NCBI GenBank assembly: GCA_022510845.1
Contig: JAFLSR010000008.1
Coordinates: 18,331 to 82,330, forward strand
Source of the DNA: Treponema sp.
GTDB taxonomy: Bacteria; Spirochaetota; Spirochaetia; Treponematales; Treponemataceae
DNA: 64,000 nt
Reading direction: 5' to 3'
Shown: positions 56,738 through 63,957 of the stretch, one piece after another
Layout of the letters: every line of letters starts with the position of its first letter
Position numbering within the stretch: the stretch's first letter is position 1
Notes under the pieces: model-generated
Told to the model about the DNA's origin: nothing
What the model saw: the letters and a program-made list of their open reading frames with translations, nothing else
Database searches by the model: none
Made by a program: the position numbers and the translations under genes

Positions 56738-56751
56738 AAATGTGGTATACT
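56738..56751 (+). promoter_or_regulatory. Candidate internal promoter upstream of rpmJ
   Basis: TATACT (56746-56751) preceded by TGG makes an extended -10 in the 149-base gap between secY and rpmJ. The -35 is poor (TAGACT, 18 bases upstream). Confidence 0.45.
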
Positions 56752-56852
56752 TTTGTTTCGATTATTTCAGGCGGTTTGCGTCGGATTGAAAATTCGTTCA
56801 AAAGTTAAGTCAAACTTTTTGGCTTTTGATACCACATCACAGGGGGACTTTT

Positions 56853-56966
56853 ATGAAAGTACGAACCAGCGTAAAGCCTATCTGCGACAAGTGCAAGGTC
56901 ATTAGGCGCAACGGAATTGTCCGCATCATTTGCGTGAACCCAAAGCACAAGCAGAAGCAAGGTTGA
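56853..56966 (+). CDS. rpmJ: 50S ribosomal protein L36, zinc form
   Basis: The 37-residue protein is [20 protein letters not shown] then [17 protein letters not shown]. The zinc ligands Cys11, Cys14, Cys27 and His32 are all present. AGGGGGAC lies eight bases ahead of the ATG. It is followed 13 bases later by rpsM, the usual alpha-operon order. Confidence 0.97.
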   Translation: MKVRTSVKPICDKCKVIRRNGIVRIICVNPKHKQKQG

Positions 56967-56979
56967 CAAGGAGTAATAG

Positions 56980-57348
56980 ATGGCTCGAATTGCGGGAGTT
57001 GACATCCCTAACAAACACGTTAATATCGCTTTGACGTATATTTTCGGAATAGGACGTTCTTCGGCGATGAAAATTTGCAAAGAAGCGAATGTTAATCCGG
57101 ACACTCCGATTAACGATTTGCCTCAAGATGAGTTGAATCGCATCCGCGAAATCATCGACAAAGAATACAAGGTGGAAGGCCGTCTCCGCTCGGAAATCGG
57201 TTTGAACATCAAACGTCTTATCGACATTGGCAGCTACCGAGGCCTGCGCCATCGCAAAGGACTTCCGGTCCGCGGTCAGCGCACTCGCACGAATTCCAGG
57301 ACTCGCAAGGGTAAAAAGAAGACTGTTGCGAACAAGAAGAAAGCATAA
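56980..57348 (+). CDS. rpsM: 30S ribosomal protein S13
   Basis: The 122-residue protein has [60 protein letters not shown] and [20 protein letters not shown]. It contacts the P-site tRNA and the L5 bridge. AAGGAG precedes the ATG. Confidence 0.98.
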   Translation: MARIAGVDIPNKHVNIALTYIFGIGRSSAMKICKEANVNPDTPINDLPQDELNRIREIIDKEYKVEGRLRSEIGLNIKRLIDIGSYRGLRHRKGLPVRGQRTRTNSRTRKGKKKTVANKKKA

Positions 57349-57364
57349 GGCGGAGGTAATCTAA

Positions 57365-57751
57365 TTGGCTACGGTAAAAAAGACAAAGAAAAAAGAAAAG
57401 AAGAGCGTATACGAAGGAAACGTGTACATTCAGGCTTCTTTCAACAATACGATTGTTACTGTTACGGATTTGAACGGCAACGCGCTTTCTTGGGCCTCGA
57501 GCGGTGGCTTGGGCTTCAAGGGCGCGAAAAAATCCACGCCTTTTGCGGCACAGACTGTCGCGGAAAGCGCGGTTCAAAAGGCCGTTTCCTATGGTCTGCG
57601 CGAAGTTCATGTTTTTGTAAAAGGCCCTGGAATGGGACGCGAAAACGCAGTGCGCGCCATTGGCAATGCAGGACTTAAAGTCAAATCGATTTCCGATGTA
57701 ACTCCGATTCCGCACAACGGATGTCGCCCGCGCAAAACGCGCCGTATGTAA
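57365..57751 (+). CDS. rpsK: 30S ribosomal protein S11 (TTG start)
   Basis: The 128-residue protein has [60 protein letters not shown] and [20 protein letters not shown]. The start codon is TTG at 57365, seven bases after GGAGGT; no other start of similar quality is near, and the protein aligns with S11 from there. Such a weak start in a ribosomal gene is unusual and may adjust its output. Confidence 0.96.
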   Translation: MATVKKTKKKEKKSVYEGNVYIQASFNNTIVTVTDLNGNALSWASSGGLGFKGAKKSTPFAAQTVAESAVQKAVSYGLREVHVFVKGPGMGRENAVRAIGNAGLKVKSISDVTPIPHNGCRPRKTRRM

Positions 57752-57766
57752 CAAGGAGATATATAG

Positions 57767-58360
57767 ATGGCAAAAACACAAGAGCCTTTGTTAAAAAGAT
57801 GTCGCGCCTTGGGCATAAACCCGCTTGTAATGGGATATGGCAAGGTGAGCAAGCGAACTCAAAAAGAGACTCGCAGAAAGCGTTCCGAATATGCTTTGCA
57901 GTTGACGGAAAAGCAAAAACTCCGCTTCATTTATGGAGTGCTTGAACGCCAATTTAGGCTTTACTACGAAAAGGCGGCGCGAAAATCTGGTGTTACCGGC
58001 GAAGTTCTTTTGCAGATGTTGGAATTGAGGTTGGACAATGTTGTTTTCAGACTTGGTTTTGCGAAAACTCGTGACGAAGCCAAGCAGCTTGTCAGCCATG
58101 GACACATTACCGTAAACGGCAAAAAAGTTGGCATTTCGTCTTACCAGGTAAAAGTCGGCGACGTAATTTCGTTCAAGGAAAAAAGCAAGACTTCTTCCGC
58201 CATAAAAAAATTGGTGGCCAGAATCGAGGAACGCAGAGTTCCTGCTTGGCTTGAATGCGACAAAGAAAATTTGTCGGGCAAGGTTATCACGTTGCCTGCC
58301 AGAAGCGACATCGACTTCGATGTTAAAGAGCAGCTCGTGGTTGAATTCTATTCTAAATAA
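57767..58360 (+). CDS. rpsD: 30S ribosomal protein S4 (zinc-free form)
   Basis: The 197-residue protein starts 30S assembly. It has KTQEPLLKRCRALGINPLVM, SEYALQLTEKQKLRFIYGVL, VLLQMLELRLDNVVFRLGFA and the S4 RNA-binding segment TRDEAKQLVSHGHITVNGKK. The N-terminal zinc site of some S4 proteins is missing: only Cys12 is present. AAGGAGAT lies before the ATG. Confidence 0.97.
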   Translation: MAKTQEPLLKRCRALGINPLVMGYGKVSKRTQKETRRKRSEYALQLTEKQKLRFIYGVLERQFRLYYEKAARKSGVTGEVLLQMLELRLDNVVFRLGFAKTRDEAKQLVSHGHITVNGKKVGISSYQVKVGDVISFKEKSKTSSAIKKLVARIEERRVPAWLECDKENLSGKVITLPARSDIDFDVKEQLVVEFYSK

Positions 58361-58373
58361 TTAAGGAGTTCAA

Positions 58374-59435
58374 ATGGCTCGTAAAAATCTGCTCAAGGGC
58401 TTTCAGCGACCTAAAGAGAGGCTGGCAGTTGAGCATCTCGAAACAGAGAGCGGCGAGTATGGAAAATTTTCCGCGGCTCCTTTTGAGACAGGATTCGGCA
58501 CAACTGTTGGAAATACATTGCGCCGCGTTCTGCTTTCCTCGATACAGGGCTATGCCGTAACTTCTGTGCGTATTACTTCATACGATGCTGACGATGTGCC
58601 GCATGTGATTTCCAGCGAATTCGAGGCTATTCCAAACGTTTCCGAAGATACTTTGGAAATTTTGAATACGCTCAAAATGCTCAGGCTCAAGCTCAGCGGT
58701 GATGCCGAACAGGATACGCTTTTTTACGAATTCCGCGGGCCGGGAAAAGTTACCAGCAACGACCTTGAAAAAACTGGTCAACTTGAAATTATGTCGCGCG
58801 ACGTTCTTTTGTTCACAATGATGGAAGAAGCGAAGTTGGACATTGAAATACAGGTTGACTTGGGACGTGGCTATGTTCCTGCGGAAACGAATGACAAATA
58901 TGTTGAAGTTGTGGGCACGATTCCGATGGATGCGATTTTCAACCCGGTGAAAAAGGTGAAATATTATATCGAGCCTTGCCGTGTTGGTCAGCGGAATGAT
59001 TACGACAAACTTTTCTTGGAAATTTGGACCGATGGTTCGATTGCTCCTGTTGACGCTTTGGCTGAGGCGGGAAAAATCGCCAAAGAGCATTTTGCTATGT
59101 TCATCAATTTTGACGACAACGGCACTTTGGACGATGACGATTTGAACGAGGAAGACGAAAACATTCGCCGTTTCTTGAACAGGTCGGTGGAAGAATTGGA
59201 TTTGTCGGTACGCTCTTCGAATTGTTTGAAAAACGCGAACATCCGCACAATCGGAGAACTTACGAAAAAGACGGAAGACGACATTGCCAAAACCAGAAAT
59301 TTCGGCAAAAAGAGTCTCACCGAAATCAAAGAAAAGCTTCTTGAACTGGGGCTTACTTTGGGCATGACGGACTACAGTTATCTCAAAGATACTGTTAATT
59401 TAGCAAGCAAAAAGGAAGAATACGATGAATCATAA
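58374..59435 (+). CDS. rpoA: DNA-directed RNA polymerase alpha subunit RpoA
   Basis: The 353-residue subunit starts polymerase assembly. The N-terminal domain shows [20 protein letters not shown] and the C-terminal domain [20 protein letters not shown], keeping the Arg and Asn that touch UP-element DNA. The linker has an acidic stretch [26 protein letters not shown] precedes the ATG. The last 11 bases overlap rplQ, whose ATG lies inside EYDES. Confidence 0.98.
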   Translation: MARKNLLKGFQRPKERLAVEHLETESGEYGKFSAAPFETGFGTTVGNTLRRVLLSSIQGYAVTSVRITSYDADDVPHVISSEFEAIPNVSEDTLEILNTLKMLRLKLSGDAEQDTLFYEFRGPGKVTSNDLEKTGQLEIMSRDVLLFTMMEEAKLDIEIQVDLGRGYVPAETNDKYVEVVGTIPMDAIFNPVKKVKYYIEPCRVGQRNDYDKLFLEIWTDGSIAPVDALAEAGKIAKEHFAMFINFDDNGTLDDDDLNEEDENIRRFLNRSVEELDLSVRSSNCLKNANIRTIGELTKKTEDDIAKTRNFGKKSLTEIKEKLLELGLTLGMTDYSYLKDTVNLASKKEEYDES

Positions 59436-59841
59436 GTCAGGTTTTAACGCGCTTTCACGCACGCACTCTCACCGTCGCGCAATGTTGCGCAATATGGTAA
59501 CTTCTCTTTTTAGGTTTGAACGCATCACTACGACCAAGGCAAAGGCCAAGGCCGCGCGAAGCAAGGCAGAAAAGCTCATCACGCGTGCGAAAGTGGACAG
59601 CGTTCACAATCGCCGCCAAGTTGCGCGATATATTTACGATGAAAGGGTTTTGAACAAACTTTTTACCGATATTGCTCCTCGCATGAAAGATCGTCCGGGT
59701 GGATACACTCGCATTCTCAAATTGGGATTCCGCCAAGGCGATGCTGCCGATGTAGCAATCTTGGAATTGGTTGATTACAAACTCGAAACCGAAGAAGAAA
59801 AGGCTGCAAAAAAAGAGAAAACAAAAAAGAACAAAGCCTAA
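59425..59841 (+). CDS. rplQ: 50S ribosomal protein L17
   Basis: The 138-residue protein has [60 protein letters not shown] and [21 protein letters not shown] lysine-rich tail ends the protein. It overlaps rpoA by 11 bases and uses AAGGAAG inside that gene, so translation is coupled. Confidence 0.97.
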   Translation: MNHKSGFNALSRTHSHRRAMLRNMVTSLFRFERITTTKAKAKAARSKAEKLITRAKVDSVHNRRQVARYIYDERVLNKLFTDIAPRMKDRPGGYTRILKLGFRQGDAADVAILELVDYKLETEEEKAAKKEKTKKNKA

Positions 59842-59950
59842 GGATTGCTGGATGTTAAAAATTGCCGCAGGTTTTGCGTCAGTTTTTAACTGTTTGCGTC
59901 GTTTTTTGTTTCATTATGAAACGATTTTTTTAATAAATCGAGAGGAATCT

Positions 59951-60205
59951 ATGTCTAAAGCACATCGTGGAGTTGGATTGCGAAAAACGCCCAACCACAG
60001 TCGTGGAACTTGCCCAGTTTGCAAAGCCACCGGCATCAAAGTTATATATGAATACGAACTTGACGGCAACAAAGTGAAGATTTGCAAATTTTGCAAGGCA
60101 AAATTCAAAAACGAAGCGCGCCGTGCGCCAAAGCCCGCTCCTGCGGAAACACCAGCCGTGGAAACGCCGGCTACTGAAAATGCCGCATCAGAAGAAAGCG
60201 CATAG
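59951..60205 (+). CDS. Small zinc-ribbon protein of unknown function, downstream of rplQ
   Basis: The 84-residue product starts MSKAHRGVGLRKTPNHSRGT. It has two Cys pairs, Cys21-x2-Cys24 (CPVC) and Cys45-x2-Cys48 (CKFC), about 20 residues apart, the geometry of a zinc ribbon, with basic residues around them. The C-terminal third (PKPAPAETPAVETPATENAA) is an acidic Pro/Ala tail like that of L10 in this genome. The start is chosen because GAGGAA lies five bases before ATG 59951. It sits at the end of the alpha block and is followed by a terminator, so a ribosome-linked role is possible; I do not recognise the family. Confidence 0.75.
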   Translation: MSKAHRGVGLRKTPNHSRGTCPVCKATGIKVIYEYELDGNKVKICKFCKAKFKNEARRAPKPAPAETPAVETPATENAASEESA

Positions 60206-60211
60206 TGTATG

Positions 60212-60238
60212 AACCGCCTGAATTTTGGGCGGTTTTTT
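60212..60238 (+). terminator. Rho-independent terminator at the end of the ribosomal block
   Basis: AACCGCC and GGCGGTT form a 7-base stem around TGAATTTTG, followed by a T-run. Confidence 0.85.
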
Positions 60239-60248
60239 GCTAATATGC

Positions 60249-60277
60249 TTGTTTTCCTGGCTCTTTTGTGTTATAAT
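60249..60277 (+). promoter_or_regulatory. Promoter of rsmI, start at the GTG
   Basis: TTGTTT (60249-60254), a 17-base spacer and TATAAT (60272-60277) preceded by TGT, an extended -10. Five bases separate it from the GTG start codon. Confidence 0.8.
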
Positions 60278-60282
60278 TTAAA

Positions 60283-60954
60283 GTGTCGGTTTTGTATATT
60301 GTTGGAACGCCAATCGGGAATTTGGGCGACATAACTTTTCGCGCGCTCGAAACTCTGAAAAATGTGGATGTTGTGGCGGCCGAAGACACGCGCCACACGC
60401 TCGAATTGCTGACACATTTTGAAATCAGAAAGCCGATGGTTTCGTGCCGCGCTCAAAACGAGGATTCTGCGGCGGAAAAAATCATCGCGCTTTTGCGGGA
60501 AGGAAAGAATGTGGCGTATGCGAGCGATGCCGGAATGCCCGGCATAAGCGATCCCGGCGCGATTTTGGCGAAAAAGGTGCGCGACGCAGGATTCGTCGTG
60601 ACGCCGATTCCCGGTCCAAGCGCGTTTGCCACTTTGGTGAGCGTGGCAGGTCCTGGCGGAAAGACGCTCATTTTCGAGGGATTTCTTTCGCCCAATCCGG
60701 GCAAACGGCGCAAGCGGCTTCGTGAGCTGCTTGAAATGAAAAAAGCGTTTGTTTTGTACGAATCGCCGTTCAGAATTGTAAAGTTGCTTTCGGATATTGC
60801 CGATATTGAAGCAGAACGTAGAATTGTTGTTGGGCGTGAATTGACAAAAATTCACGAGGAAATCGTTGACGGCACAGCTGTCAAAGTTCGCGACGAATAC
60901 GCGCAGAGGCAGTCCGTAAAGGGCGAAATCGCGGTTTTCGTGGCGGGATTTTAG
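60283..60954 (+). CDS. rsmI: 16S rRNA 2'-O-methyltransferase RsmI (GTG start)
   Basis: The 223-residue enzyme methylates the ribose of C1402 in 16S rRNA with SAM. It follows the family closely: LYIVGTPIGNLGDITFRALE, VVAAEDTRHTLELLTHFEIR, YASDAGMPGISDPGAILAKK, VTPIPGPSAFATLVSVAG, FEGFLSPNPGKRRKRL and ELTKIHEE. It starts at GTG 60283, since the first conserved residues follow at once. There is no ribosome-binding site and the promoter's -10 box ends five bases before, so the message is leaderless. The length is slightly short for the family. Confidence 0.95.
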   Translation: MSVLYIVGTPIGNLGDITFRALETLKNVDVVAAEDTRHTLELLTHFEIRKPMVSCRAQNEDSAAEKIIALLREGKNVAYASDAGMPGISDPGAILAKKVRDAGFVVTPIPGPSAFATLVSVAGPGGKTLIFEGFLSPNPGKRRKRLRELLEMKKAFVLYESPFRIVKLLSDIADIEAERRIVVGRELTKIHEEIVDGTAVKVRDEYAQRQSVKGEIAVFVAGF

Positions 60955-60988
60955 CGGATTTTGCCATGTTTTTTGGCAAAATTTCCGC
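60954..60988 (+). other. Hairpin over the end of rsmI
   Basis: GCGGATTTTGCCA and TGGCAAAATTTCCGC pair with a two-base bulge just past the stop codon. No T-run follows; it may end or stabilise the transcript. Confidence 0.5.
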
Positions 60989-60996
60989 AAAATCAT

Positions 60997-61024
60997 TAAA
61001 CTTGTGCGCGGTCTGTGCCGATAA
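60997..61024 (+). promoter_or_regulatory. Sigma-28-type flagellar promoter of flgM
   Basis: TAAA (60997-61000), 16 bases and GCCGATAA (61017-61024) match the FliA/SigD consensus (TAAA, about 15 bases, GCCGATAA). The start should be near 61031, about 15 bases before the ATG, leaving room for the AAGGCAGG site. Confidence 0.75.
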
Positions 61025-61045
61025 TATATGTAAGGCAGGTGTAAT

Positions 61046-61333
61046 ATGAGAATAGACCAAATTGGCGGAGTGAACCCGCTTAACAATGTTCAGAATACAA
61101 AGCGTGCCCATAACGCTGACAACATAAAAGGCGCGGCGGATTCGATTTCGCTTTCTGCGGAAGCCCGGGAAATGGCGGAGGCTTATTACCTTAAGGGCAT
61201 CGCCGACGAAACGCCCGACGTGCGGTCTGATTTGGTGGCGCAAATCAAGGAAAAAATCAAGAATCCTGATTACTTGAACGCCCAGACAATCAGCGCGACG
61301 GCCGAAAAAATTATGCAGGCTTACGGCATATAA
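61046..61333 (+). CDS. flgM: Anti-sigma-28 factor FlgM
   Basis: The 95-residue protein has the FlgM arrangement: an unstructured N-terminus (MRIDQIGGVNPLNNVQNTKR), SISLSAEAREMAEAYYLKGI, PDVRSDLVAQIKEKIKNPDY and the last helix ISATAEKIMQAYGI. FlgM binds sigma-28 until the flagellar hook is finished, then leaves the cell. AAGGCAGG precedes the ATG. The sigma-28-type promoter in front supports the call and implies feedback of sigma-28 on its own inhibitor. Confidence 0.85.
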   Translation: MRIDQIGGVNPLNNVQNTKRAHNADNIKGAADSISLSAEAREMAEAYYLKGIADETPDVRSDLVAQIKEKIKNPDYLNAQTISATAEKIMQAYGI

Positions 61334-61356
61334 TTTTTAACAAAATATCGGTAGGC

Positions 61357-61386
61357 AAAGGGCGGAATGTTTTTTCCGCCTTTTTT
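61357..61386 (+). terminator. Rho-independent terminator after flgM
   Basis: AAAGGGCGGA and TCCGCCTTTT pair, with a loop ATGTTTTT and a long T-run, 24 bases after the stop. Confidence 0.85.
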
Positions 61387-61413
61387 ATTTTTCGAGATTG
61401 AGATTGAGGAAAT

Positions 61414-62562
61414 ATGGCGGATTTCTTTTTCAGGGTTTCTCCGAATATCGTTTTGGGCTCGTACACCGTAAGTCGTTTGGGATATTATGCGAGTGAAATG
61501 GGCACGAAATTCATGCTTGTGCTCGATCCGATTTTGCGCGACGTCGGTTTGGCGGAAAAAGTCACCAAGTCGCTTGAGGATCACAAAATAGATTTTTTTA
61601 CGTTCGACGCGGTGAAGGGTTCGGCTACTACAGAATTGCTGGAGCAGGCTTTGACGCTTGCCCGCGATGCGCATGTGCAAGGCGTGATTGGAGTTGGCGG
61701 AACTCAGGTTTTGAATCTTGCCAAAATTGTGTGCGAACTTTTTCACGAAAAGCGATATGTTTATGATTTTGTGGAAGGCGAGGTGCCTTCTACGGAGCCG
61801 CTTCCGCTGATTTGCGTTCCTACCACGATTCGAAATCCATACATTTTTTCTAATTTTACTTCGATTGTGGATTCGCGCTCGAATTCTACGAAAATCATCA
61901 AAAACAAGAACGCGATTTGCAAGTTGGCTCTGTTTGACCCGAACCTGACGGTTTCTTTGAGCGAAAATCAGATTTGTTCGATGAGCCTCGAAGTTTTGTG
62001 TTTGGCGACGGAGGCGTACCTTTCGCCGAAGGCTTCGTTCTTTTCCGATATGGTTGCGGAAAAGGCGATTGAACTTACAGGATATTCGCTTGACGGCGCA
62101 CCATCGCTTATGGTGACGACTCCGAGCGAAGTGCTGCTTTCGCAGGGCGGATGCATGGCGGGCTTGGCTTCTGCCACAAGTTCGCAGGGCGCGGCGACGC
62201 TTTTGGCTTTGAGCACATATACGAAATATGGGATTTCCCAGTCGCTTGTGACATCGATTTTGTTTCCGTACATCATCGAAGACCATGCGAAATTCAAGGG
62301 CGAACGGATTGCGCGTCTGGCGAAAATTCTCCGCGTGGCAAAAGAAGAGATGAGCGTGGATGAAGCGTGCGCCGCCTATGCCGACAACATCAGGCAGAGA
62401 ATTGCCAAGGCGAATCTGCCTGCGCGATTGAAGGATTTGCAGGTTTCTATCGAACAGCTTTCGCTTGCCACCGAAGATGCGGGGCAACTTGAGATGGTCA
62501 ATTTCTTGCCGCGAAGTATGACGAGCGATGATTTGTTCAATCTGGTAAAACTGGCGTATTAA
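61414..62562 (+). CDS. Iron-alcohol-dehydrogenase-family protein lacking the metal site
   Basis: The 382-residue protein has the two-domain shape of the iron-containing alcohol dehydrogenases: SPNIVLGSYTVSRLGYYASE at the start, GVIGVGGTQVLNLAKIV for the cofactor turn, VPTTIR, and LEVLCLATEAYLSPKASFFS and SILFPYIIEDH. Against the family, the four metal ligands Asp, His, His, His appear as Glu193, Leu197, Thr262 and Gln276; the segment GAATLLALSTYTKYGISQSL aligns without gaps to GLVHGMAHPL..PHG. The usual GGGS.ID reads GVGGTQVLN, and GTGSE is also lost. It is therefore probably a pseudoenzyme with a binding or structural role. GAGG precedes the ATG. It follows flgM. Confidence 0.8.
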   Translation: MADFFFRVSPNIVLGSYTVSRLGYYASEMGTKFMLVLDPILRDVGLAEKVTKSLEDHKIDFFTFDAVKGSATTELLEQALTLARDAHVQGVIGVGGTQVLNLAKIVCELFHEKRYVYDFVEGEVPSTEPLPLICVPTTIRNPYIFSNFTSIVDSRSNSTKIIKNKNAICKLALFDPNLTVSLSENQICSMSLEVLCLATEAYLSPKASFFSDMVAEKAIELTGYSLDGAPSLMVTTPSEVLLSQGGCMAGLASATSSQGAATLLALSTYTKYGISQSLVTSILFPYIIEDHAKFKGERIARLAKILRVAKEEMSVDEACAAYADNIRQRIAKANLPARLKDLQVSIEQLSLATEDAGQLEMVNFLPRSMTSDDLFNLVKLAY

Positions 62563-62571
62563 AAACATAAG

Positions 62572-62598
62572 ATAAGCCTCTGATTTGGCGCGGCTTAT
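62572..62598 (+). terminator. Weak hairpin after the dehydrogenase-like gene
   Basis: ATAAGCC and GGCTTAT form a 7-base stem followed by TTT. It may be a weak terminator; the next gene lies 54 bases further. Confidence 0.45.
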
Positions 62599-62652
62599 TT
62601 ACTGCCGTTTCCGCTTGAAACTTCGCGCTACGCGCTTGTTGCGAAACTAAGA

Positions 62653-63510
62653 ATGATTGACCCGAACAAACTTTTTCAAATTTCGCCTGGACAACAAAGG
62701 CGGAAACTTGCCTTGACTTTTGGCGCGCTCGAACGCGACATCGCGGGAATTGCGGAAGCGGGCAAGGAATACAATTTTTCTTCGATGAGCCGCGCCGAAT
62801 ACGAAAAGGCTCTTTGCGAAATCCTTCTGAAAGATTCCAAACTGAACCCCGCCGCGGCGCAAAGAATCCGTGAATTGATTTCGCAAAATCCTTTGGACGA
62901 ACGCCGCCTTTGCAATGTCGCGCGGAATGCGCTTTTGGAAATCCTTGGAACTTTTCCTGCCGAATGGGATTTGGTGATTGCGCCGCATAACGCGAAAATT
63001 CCGGGCGAAGGGAAAGCGGGCGAAAACGCGCCCTTTGTGCAAAAGCGGAATTTTTTTCCGGGCGTTTGCGTCTATGCCGAAGACATCCGCTCGCCGTTCA
63101 ATTTGGGTTCGATTTTCCGCACGGCAGAAGGAATGGGCGCGGAAAAAATTTTTCTTTCGCCTTTGTGCGCGGAAACGAGCCATCCGCGGGCAATCCGCAG
63201 CGCGATGGGCTGCATCGAGAATATGCCTTTTGAACGCGCCTCGCTCGACGAACTTCCGGCGGACGAAAATGTTTTTGTTTTGGAAACGGGCGGCGTTCCG
63301 ATAGAGCAATTCGAATTTCCGGCGCACGGAATCTGCATAATCGGTTCGGAAGAATTGGGCGCAAGCCCCGAGGCTTTGAAGCGCGCGACTTATGGCCGCG
63401 TGACGATTCCGATGATGGGATTGAAGGCTTCGCTGAATGTGGGCGTGGCGTTTGGAATACTGATGCAAAAGTGGGTGGAAGCCTTGCGCCAAAAGCCCGC
63501 GATGTTTTAA
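62653..63510 (+). CDS. SpoU/TrmH-family RNA 2'-O-methyltransferase
   Basis: The 285-residue protein has a long helical N-terminal part (about residues 1-140) and a C-terminal SPOUT domain: motif 1 DIRSPFNLGSIFRTAEGMGA, motif 2 IIGSEELGASPEAL, motif 3 IPMMGLKASLNVGVAFGILM. The knotted domain binds SAM and methylates a ribose in tRNA or rRNA; the target is unknown and the N-terminal domain is not one I recognise. Immediately before the ATG lies a G/C-rich inverted repeat (62611-62650), and only AAG could act as a ribosome-binding site, so the start is less certain. Confidence 0.85.
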   Translation: MIDPNKLFQISPGQQRRKLALTFGALERDIAGIAEAGKEYNFSSMSRAEYEKALCEILLKDSKLNPAAAQRIRELISQNPLDERRLCNVARNALLEILGTFPAEWDLVIAPHNAKIPGEGKAGENAPFVQKRNFFPGVCVYAEDIRSPFNLGSIFRTAEGMGAEKIFLSPLCAETSHPRAIRSAMGCIENMPFERASLDELPADENVFVLETGGVPIEQFEFPAHGICIIGSEELGASPEALKRATYGRVTIPMMGLKASLNVGVAFGILMQKWVEALRQKPAMF

Positions 63511-63638
63511 GATGAATAATGAATTTTCCAAAGCGCACCCAAGTTTTTTTGTGTTTTTTTGAAGCCCCTTACGGAAGCGAAACGGTGCAGCCGCTATTTT
63601 CCATAGGCAGCGAAAACTTCTGTTCCTCATGTAATGCG

Positions 63639-63661
63639 CGAGTTTTGCGAAGCAAAACTCG
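63639..63661. repeat. CGAGTTTYGC hairpin repeat, copy 2
   Basis: CGAGTTTTGC and GCAAAACTCG form a perfect 10-base stem around GAA, followed by GTAGCAACTTTGTTGCG. Compared with the copy at 25709 one C-G pair has become T-A on both arms. Confidence 0.75.
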
Positions 63662-63697
63662 GTAGCAACTTTGTTGCGGCGCAAGCCGCATTGCAAT

Positions 63698-63803
63698 GCG
63701 TTAGGGATTGGAGCGGCACGAAGTGTTCTGACGCAAGGCGGCAGAATGTAGGCGAAGCCGGAACCGCGAAAAGCCCGGCAGGATGCGTAGCGTCCTGTAA
63801 CGC
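63698..63803 (+). repeat. Structured multi-helix element, copy B
   Basis: The closing helix GCGTTA/TAACGC encloses AGGGAT, a TTCTG...CAGAA hairpin with inner CGC/GCG, the words CGGAACC and AGCCCG, and the hairpin CAGGATGC-GTA-GCGTCCTG. Relative to copy A at 27958 the closing helix has T-A where A has G-C, and both final hairpins pair although their sequences differ. Confidence 0.7.
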
Positions 63804-63808
63804 CTTGG

Positions 63809-63836
63809 ATATACCCCTAAACCGTATGGGGTATAT
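63809..63836. repeat. CATACCCC-type hairpin repeat, copy 5
   Basis: ATATACCCC and GGGGTATAT pair over nine bases around TAAACCGTAT. It lies six bases after the structured element. Confidence 0.7.
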
Positions 63837-63928
63837 GAAGACGGCTTGATAATAATTTCTGTTCTGTTTTCGCTCTGTTTGTAAAATCGCGCACAGTGTC
63901 TGTTGTTCGCGCAGTTCATTCTATGCGA

Positions 63929-63957
63929 TTGACGACCCACTAAATATCTGCTATCAT
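63929..63957 (+). promoter_or_regulatory. Promoter directed out of the right edge
   Basis: TTGACG (63929-63934), a 17-base spacer and TATCAT (63952-63957). No start codon follows within the last 43 bases, so the gene or RNA it drives lies outside the window. Confidence 0.65.

Noticed and set aside
56735..56751. TTGGAC as the -35 box of the rpmJ promoter
   Set aside because: Only eight bases separate it from TATACT; the extended -10 explanation is better.
63634..63849. Rightward 71-codon frame in the right-edge gap
   Set aside because: It runs through two hairpin repeats and the structured element; no start signal.
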